Source: Hanleya hanleyi (taxonomy: Eukaryota; Mollusca; Polyplacophora; Lepidopleurida; Hanleyidae). From it: a stretch of 64,000 bases of DNA. The stretch spans positions 1 to 64,000 of the forward strand of contig JAVTVY010020298.1 of assembly GCA_036873755.1 (NCBI GenBank), in the 5' to 3' direction. Under the pieces are notes generated by a model, which saw only the letters and a list, made by a program, of their open reading frames with translations, did no database searches and had not been told where the DNA came from. The number at the start of each line of letters is the position of its first letter. Position 1 is the stretch's first letter. Made by a program: the position numbers and the translations under genes. Below are positions 58,165-64,000 of this stretch, in pieces.

Positions 58165-60225
58165 TTAGCAATTCACTGCAGGAACCTCCATGTTCCCAAT
58201 GACCAGGGCCTTCTTCTTAAAATCAACAACACAGCCGTAAGCAGACAGAAAGTCCGAGCCCAGTAACAAATCCTGAACCACCGGAGCTACAATCATGTCT
58301 CCAAAGCAGTTAAACCCTGCAACAGAAAGGGGAACCCGTCGAACCAACATTCCCATAATGGCCGTACCCTGAAATGCACCAGTTAGTTTAATGGGAGTAG
58401 ATGACAGCCCTGTAAGTCCTAACTTTTCAAATAAGCCCGGACTCATGACTGTAACCTGAGAAGCAGTATCCACTGTAGCTCTCACTGGAACTGACCCGAC
58501 CCTGACCGGAACTACCATTTCCCCCTCCCGAGCCCCAGACACGGTAATGCCTCTAACGGCAGCAGTCGACCCGGCACCATCCGACAAGGCAGGTCCTCCC
58601 GTGGTAACCAACCCATCAAGATTAGTGCGAACGGGACAACTTCGACTTATGTGTCCTAACTGACAACAAAGATGGCATCGTACTTGAGGACATCGGAAGC
58701 TCTTATGCCCATTTTTCCCACACGAGTAACAGGTAACTCTGTTAATAGGGGCTTCACTGGCTATCGGTAGCTCGGGAGAATTAACAAGTCTCAATGGAGA
58801 CTCACCCCGACCCACCCGTAAAAAATCCCCTCCCACAGACTCGATTTCCGTGGAAACTAGACGGACCCCTGCTACATTCAAAGCTTGATGATTATACAGT
58901 GAGGCGTTCACACATGTCAACGCCTCCTGAATAGTTTTGGGGTCTTTCTCCATAGCAAACAAAACTACAGCCTGTGGTTCATGACAACCTTTGAAAAATT
59001 GCTCCATGGCTATCGATTCGACTAACTCACGTGGAGCCCCCGGATACCCTTTCACAGTTAAATGAACACACCTATAAGCAAAATCAGCCAAAGCGTCATC
59101 GGCCCCTCGCTCCTCCACCTGCAACCGATGTCGGATTGCTTGAGGAGGCTCGAGATCGCCACACCGTTTGTCTAAGGCTTCAAACAGCTCATCAAAAGAA
59201 TTACAAACTGCTTTCGGTAACAATTTAATTTTAAACGGCGACCAACCTTTGGCATCGCCGGAAAAAACTAATGTTTTCGGGAGTGGACGGCTGCTACTAC
59301 GTGTAAAAGGTGAAGCCGAGGGGCTACGGCCACGTGATGTTAAAGGGCTATGGCTACGCCAGCGTACTGTTGGAGGACCATGGAGAAGTCGACGCGATCT
59401 CAAATGGCTACCTTTGTGCTCCTCCCCAACCTTACTATGTGAAGGGACGAAAGGGTCAGAGATGGGCACCGAAGGGTGCCCCACCCTCTGATGATGCTCT
59501 GACCCCTCGCAAGCCTTCACCACCCCTGTATGTGTATAAGGTGCATGCTGGGCACCCTCACCAGCTTTGCATTCCCCACCCACCAACCCCGGCGTTTGCA
59601 CAACATTGACCCCAGAAAAATGTTCCTGCTCAACAATATCCGTTAACAGCCTAACCGCACCACCACCAGTCTGCCCTGAACTAGCATCAGCCCCCACCCC
59701 TCTAACCATTGGACTAGTCCCCTGGCCTTGCATCATGGTCATTATCATTCCAAGTTGTTCCCCCACTGTTTCCCACTTCTCCTGGTTAGATACCAGCTGA
59801 CCGATTTTGATAACACATTCTGTCAAGGTCTGAGAGAGACTCTGAACAACAGATTCCCTTTCCCCTCTCAAATTTTGTATGTGATTTTCCATTTCAGTTC
59901 GCAATTCCCCTACATGTTTTTCAATTAATTCTGAAACATACTCGGGACAACTGGAACCATCTACCCCACTAATAAGAGAAATCTCCATCAAGGAATTCTC
60001 ATAGACTTGTTCAATATGTGCCGTCGATATATCTACTGGTACCAGTTCTGTCGTGGTGTGAATTGCGAGACTCCACAAAATGCAAATGAAAATATTCAAT
60101 AAACCGCAATAATCACTTCCAAAATGGCTGCTATGAAATAAATGTACCTGCCTTACTTGATTTGTCAAAATACTATTAACCAGACTCGCCTCCAATGGTA
60201 CAAATCTAGCTACAATAAATTCCAA
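58165..60225 (-). CDS. Gag-protease polyprotein of the LTR element
   Basis: An open frame of 686 codons; a start at ATG 59988 (MEISLISGVDGSS) is more likely because upstream residues are hydrophobic and unlike Gag. Residues about 105-170 form a probable coiled coil (LRTEMENHIQNLRGERES). At about 320 a Gag core begins (LVFSGDAKGWSPFKIK) but jumps directly to CNSFDELFEALDKRCGD, so the middle of the usual retrotransposon Gag domain is missing. At about 490-530 are two zinc knuckles, CYSCGKNGHKSFRC and CHLCCQLGHISRSC (CX2CX4HX4C). At about 570-680 is a retropepsin-like protease with DTAS in place of DT/SG, and LLLGSDFLSAYG as the second loop. It ends without any RT frame. The role is particle formation and processing; activity of the DTA-type protease is uncertain. 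Confidence 0.85.
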   Translation of the reverse strand: MEFIVARFVPLEASLVNSILTNQVRQVHLFHSSHFGSDYCGLLNIFICILWSLAIHTTTELVPVDISTAHIEQVYENSLMEISLISGVDGSSCPEYVSELIEKHVGELRTEMENHIQNLRGERESVVQSLSQTLTECVIKIGQLVSNQEKWETVGEQLGMIMTMMQGQGTSPMVRGVGADASSGQTGGGAVRLLTDIVEQEHFSGVNVVQTPGLVGGECKAGEGAQHAPYTHTGVVKACEGSEHHQRVGHPSVPISDPFVPSHSKVGEEHKGSHLRSRRLLHGPPTVRWRSHSPLTSRGRSPSASPFTRSSSRPLPKTLVFSGDAKGWSPFKIKLLPKAVCNSFDELFEALDKRCGDLEPPQAIRHRLQVEERGADDALADFAYRCVHLTVKGYPGAPRELVESIAMEQFFKGCHEPQAVVLFAMEKDPKTIQEALTCVNASLYNHQALNVAGVRLVSTEIESVGGDFLRVGRGESPLRLVNSPELPIASEAPINRVTCYSCGKNGHKSFRCPQVRCHLCCQLGHISRSCPVRTNLDGLVTTGGPALSDGAGSTAAVRGITVSGAREGEMVVPVRVGSVPVRATVDTASQVTVMSPGLFEKLGLTGLSSTPIKLTGAFQGTAIMGMLVRRVPLSVAGFNCFGDMIVAPVVQDLLLGSDFLSAYGCVVDFKKKALVIGNMEVPAVNC

Positions 60226-60639
60226 CCAAGCTGCAGGAAAAACTAAATAAGCAGCTCAAAATTATACAGTCAACCAACTTGACAGCAATGGCTGTGCACA
60301 AATTCTGTTTTCTGTATAAAACAGAAATCACACTCATTGAGTTTCCACTCCAGAAACTCACTGAAACAAATGAAAAAATGAAGCACTTATGAGCTGAACG
60401 CACACACGCTACCGCAGTCAATGCGTTCTAGTGTGCTTATTCAACTCAAACCCATCACGAAAAATGAAAAAGAACAAGACCCTTCAAAACAAGTGCATCA
60501 CGCGTTACCGCAGTCAACGCGTTGTTGCAACTTCCCTGTGAAGTCCAAAAACTAGAAACAAACCAAGCCAAATAAGATACAAAATAATCGCTGTCTCTAG
60601 TAGCCCAGTTAGTGCCTAAGGGCTCAATAGAATTTGAGT

Positions 60640-61100
60640 TGAATACCAAACCATCATCAAATGGTGTCAATCAATACCAAATGAGACGGAGTTATCAACA
60701 ATCAAAGTATATTTCCCCCCCCAAAAGATCAAAATTCACCTAGTTGGCATTTCCAAATCACCAACTCAATTATGGTTGCGTATTTAATAAATGCTTTTCC
60801 AAAATCGGGAGCAGTGTTGATGCCTACACGGTGAACACCAATTGTTGTTTTTTTTCAACTAAATGTAAGAGTGTGTGTTTTAATAAACACCAATCACTCA
60901 ACCAAAATCAGATGGTGTCACTTGACACCACCAGACCATTATGTAATTGAGTGTAGCGCCGATTTTTTTTTTTTTTTTTCCCCCAAAGTAAACCCAAGGA
61001 TGTGTGTTTGAATAAACACTAAGCTCTCAATCAAAATCAGATGGTGCCACTTAACACCATCAGACCACAATCAAATTGAGTGTAGTGTTGATATGTCAAC
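60640..61100. repeat. Tandem repeats in the LTR-element leader
   Basis: Units of about 125 bp carry GTGTGTTTGAATAAACAC, CTCAATCAAAATCAGATGGT and GACACCA..AGACCA.A (60860-60965, 60985-61090, with weaker neighbours). A 16-18 base T run sits at about 60963-60980. Confidence 0.8.
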
Positions 61101-63104
61101 ACTCAAATCTCAAAATACAATCAGAGTTTGTGTTGTATTGAACACCAAACAATCAACCACATTCACCAGATCAAAATCTGATTAAATATGGTACAAGTTT
61201 GTTAACACCCCACCACCAAAATATTGACTATTTAAACTCAAAATTTATTATTCCCCAAATACTGAGTGTATTTCAGCAACACTAATCACTCACCCTTTCT
61301 ACAGTGTAAGTCACCATTGAGTACACCATCAAGGTTTACAGTGTATACTGACCACCACAGAATATGAGGTCAATTCAATTTGTACAGTGTAACTCACCAA
61401 ATCAGAATGAAAACCAGCAATTTATGTGTTCACTATGTAAACTCACAGGTAGCATTCAGCTACAAGTAACAACTCACGAAAAGCCACGAAGTTAGTAGCC
61501 AAGCTATGAGGATAAATTTTGACCAAGTCCAAAAAAAACTAGGTACCAATATATTAACAAATCTATTGAAACATTAATTTGAATGTTCTATGCCATGGCT
61601 AGCAAGAATTTCAATCAAATGAGAGAAAATCCCCCACATCCAACGTAGGCACCAGCTAATCCCTCGCGCAATAGCTACCAGGCAATAGCCAGGTGAACTT
61701 GACAATGAAATTGGGCGAATTCCAAAAATTACTAAATTGAACTCTAGCCTTTAGGCCATAGATTTTCAGTGAATATCCCAATCAAATTCACAAAAACTGA
61801 CCACCGGAAAAGTCAATGTAGTTTGACCGATAATACAAAGCCAAACTATTGCTATACATTGTAAGTCGACCACACCAGTGAAAAAAGGTCAACAGAAATT
61901 GACAGTGCTATAGACTCCCACGAACAAGTCTCGATAAGACAACCGTGCAAAACTATACCAGTGGCACAGCAAGAATAACCACAATTTGTCAACAGCACGA
62001 CTGATGAATCCACGTACATCACAAGGTCATGCAGTACATGACCCTGTACCCCAAACTCAATCACCGCGAGCCGAAAGGAAATGACTAATCTGACCGCGTT
62101 CAGTCCCTAAAACTTCATCCCATGCTTAAAATCTTCTCCAAAAACCCCAACATTACCAACCCAACGACTGAGCACATAAAAAATATAATTACCATGGGAC
62201 AGGATTATGAACAAAACACAAAAATACACATATGGACTCACAAAGAGTACCGGTACACATACATGACAAAACAAACATTAACATATAAACCATTCAAATA
62301 TTGCACCTGTCAAAACCTTTATCCCAACTTCTACTCCTAATATTCCCTACCAAATACTATCTCAGAAAAATAAAAACATCAAAATTCACCAAATCATACA
62401 ATACTAAATCTAAGGTGCGATATTGAAGGCAACCAGCAGACAAGTCTGCCCGCTATACTGGCCGTCTAACCAACCTAAACAATTACAATCCTATTCCTTT
62501 TTATTCACGAATGTTACCCTTCAAGTTACTGTCGTTGTTGTTCCAAATGAACAACAACAACGTGTCAGTAAACTCGCAAAATTTTCAAAAGGAACGCGAA
62601 CTCAAACGAAATTGTAAGCTTGGGTAGTTCAAAATAACCCCGCTTCACTCGCGATAAATTATACCCAGACAAATATGGCAAATAAAGTCGATCTGACGAA
62701 AGAGAAGACTATCAAGGGTCCAATTTTCGTCACAACACACAGACTGTTTTTGGCTCAATTCACGGAACAATCATTGCCAAGCCATATCATATACTGCACA
62801 GAGCTTGAGAACTATTGCCGTATAATCATTAGTTAACAACTAATGAAAGTCTACGCACTTCCATTTGGAAAATCCGCCATTGAACAGCTATTCAACTCCC
62901 CAAAAAACGTGTCCATGCCGACGAGGAAAAAATTATCCCAGACCCAATCGTAAATAGCAGTCAACAAATTTGTCAGGACTCAGTAATCTGATTTTCACAC
63001 GCAAATTTTTCAAAAACGTCAAAATGACCGCCGATCTGACACTGCGCCCAGTTCACTATCGAGCGAAAAATTGTCGAAAAATAATCACAATTCCACGCTT
63101 GATA
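61101..63104. other. LTR-element leader without recognisable coding
   Basis: About 2 kb of AT-rich, low-complexity leader between the tandem repeats and the primer-binding site. Only chance ORFs. GTTGTTGTTCC and its complement (GAACAACAACAAC) near 62533-62562 form a short hairpin. Confidence 0.5.
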
Positions 63105-63122
63105 TTTTAACTTCTGACACCA
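63105..63122 (-). promoter_or_regulatory. Putative tRNA primer-binding site
   Basis: Two bases inside the 5' LTR on the minus strand is TGGTGTCAGAAGTTAAAA, which starts with TGG as needed to pair with a tRNA 3' CCA. The matching tRNA was not identified. Confidence 0.75.
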
Positions 63123-63124
63123 AT

Positions 63125-63431
63125 TGTAGTAATTACAGCTACATAGATACCAGCCAGTATAGGAGACAGGCTTACCTGCCGGTTAAAACCTTGAGAGAAG
63201 TCGTCTGAACGTCTTGTCAGTCCAAGGTCAAGTCCTTCTCTGGCTTCTTTTCCAAGCCCGCGAGTTACTCTCATTGGCTAGAGGGCAATCAGCGCCCTCT
63301 ACCAAGGGGAGAGAGAGGAGACAATTCTTGTAATAATAAAGCAATTGTCTCCCCTGCATCACTGACCTAATATTCGTTAACAGTCTGTTATAATCTATTA
63401 CTGACAAGTGAGAAAACCTATTCTCACTACA
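63125..63431 (-). repeat. 5' LTR (307 bp)
   Basis: It matches the 3' LTR with six substitutions and one single-base indel. It would carry the promoter for the minus-strand transcript; no TATA box is obvious. Confidence 0.95.
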
Positions 63432-63435
63432 GACG

Positions 63436-64000
63436 TTCGAATCGGTGGAAGTAGTCCAACCAATCTGAAATTCGAAACTTCATGTTTATTCTGAATAAAC
63501 TGTTTAATAAGACGAACTTTGGGTGAGTATTTCATGATAAGTGGAAGAAATTCCAGACGCTGTTGAACTTTTTTTTGGCAAAGCCGAGTTTTGTTTGCTT
63601 TTGCTCATATCTGCTTTGATTTTTCGCAAGCCACAACGGAATAGCCTTGCTTTAAGAGTGCTTTGATAAGAATGTAACAGGCGCTATTAAAATCGCAAAT
63701 CATTGTTACAAATACGGCGGTATCTTATCAACTAAGACTTCACCATGCCTCGGAAAGTATACGGAGGATGGAATGAAGGATGATGCAAGAATTGGTGACT
63801 GTCCGTTGGCTTGAAGTATACTTTACTATCAAACCTCCCTGAAGATATAAATCTACTACCTTTATAAATGGTAACATCGAGGAATGGAACAGAATGAAAT
63901 TGAACATTATGCTGCAGACGGATATTGGATTTATGTTCATTCAAGATATGAACAAAGTCCCGAAATTCATCAAGTGTGCCAGGCAAAACCCCGAAAATGT
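63436..64000 (-). pseudogene. PLE-2 copy 2, RT C-terminal part (cut by window end)
   Basis: Continues PLE-2 copy 2 after the LTR insertion. The frame at 63986-63732 (MPGTLDEFRDFVHILNEHKS) is over 90% identical in residues to copy 1 at about 49550-49300. Further towards the C-terminus, indels (for example near 63700 and 63630) break the frame. The active site and ORF1 would lie beyond the window. Confidence 0.85.

Larger units (their letters stand above)
55669..63431 (-). mobile_element. Non-autonomous LTR retrotransposon (Gag-protease only), 7.76 kb
   Basis: LTRs at 55669-55976 and 63125-63431 begin TG and end CA. GACG flanks both ends (55665-55668, 63432-63435), and the uninterrupted sequence exists in PLE-2 copy 1. 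Oriented on the minus strand: 5' LTR, primer-binding site, 2.9-kb leader with tandem repeats, gag-protease ORF, 2.2-kb tail with tandem repeats, polypurine tract, 3' LTR. No RT, RNase H or integrase was found in any frame. LTR divergence is six substitutions and one indel in about 307 bp, so the insertion is young and must have used enzymes supplied in trans. Confidence 0.95.

Noticed and set aside
59031..59928. Plus-strand ORFs of 65-107 codons
   Set aside because: Antisense shadows of the gag-protease frame.

Overview
This window reads as eukaryotic, intergenic or intronic DNA from an invertebrate animal, most likely a mollusc. It is AT-rich and has no dense gene array. Almost everything identifiable is transposable-element DNA: LINEs, Penelope-like elements, an LTR element, foldback and TIR elements, SINE heads and satellite-like tandem repeats. 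The molluscan guess rests on a tRNA-headed SINE near 26.8 kb and on a GTGAGTGAGTGAGT-headed repeat (41.6 kb, diverged copy at 55.26 kb), both of which resemble repeats I associate with mollusc genomes. That is inference, not a database result. I found no host protein-coding gene I can defend.

Layout. 0-0.7 kb: ~180-bp tandem repeat. 0.7-1.06 kb: tRNA-like SINE head between 38-bp direct repeats. 1.1-5.96 kb: minus-strand LINE (LINE-A) with intact L1-type ORF1 and broken endonuclease/RT ORF2. 6-11.3 kb: mostly unassigned, with one end of a TIR transposon at 10.42 kb. 11.3-16.9 kb: a mosaic of direct and inverted short repeats, split by a 5'-truncated Tx1/L1-like LINE with a perfect 13-bp target duplication. 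17-21.8 kb: unassigned. 21.8-26.8 and 31.8-38.0 kb: two diverged copies (A and B) of one long segment. Between them, 27.3-31.8 kb, lies a palindromic foldback element carrying a 3.4-kb tandem-repeat insertion without target duplication. A second, uninterrupted foldback (32.07-33.13 kb) sits inside copy B with a 9-bp target duplication. 38-44.5 kb: degenerate repeats, a scattered GGGCGCTACA motif and two RT relics. 44.63-46.42 kb: non-autonomous TIR element with TAA target duplication. 47.8-48.4 kb: a short TIR element. 48.75-55.17 kb: two adjacent minus-strand Penelope-like elements (PLE-2 with an SGNH-hydrolase ORF1; PLE-1 resembling the permuted-domain Naiad group). 55.4-64 kb: a second PLE-2 copy interrupted by a young 7.76-kb LTR element that encodes only Gag-protease.

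How the parts relate. Several insertions can be ordered because an empty or second copy of the target lies in the same window: LTR element into PLE-2 copy 2; foldback 2 into segment B (empty site in A); tandem-repeat element into foldback 1 (empty site in foldback 2); PLE-1 fragment into segment B (empty site in A); Tx1-like LINE into the mosaic repeat. All RT genes are broken by frameshifts, stops or deletions of catalytic segments. Only LINE-A ORF1 and the Gag-protease ORF are open over a length that suggests recent function.
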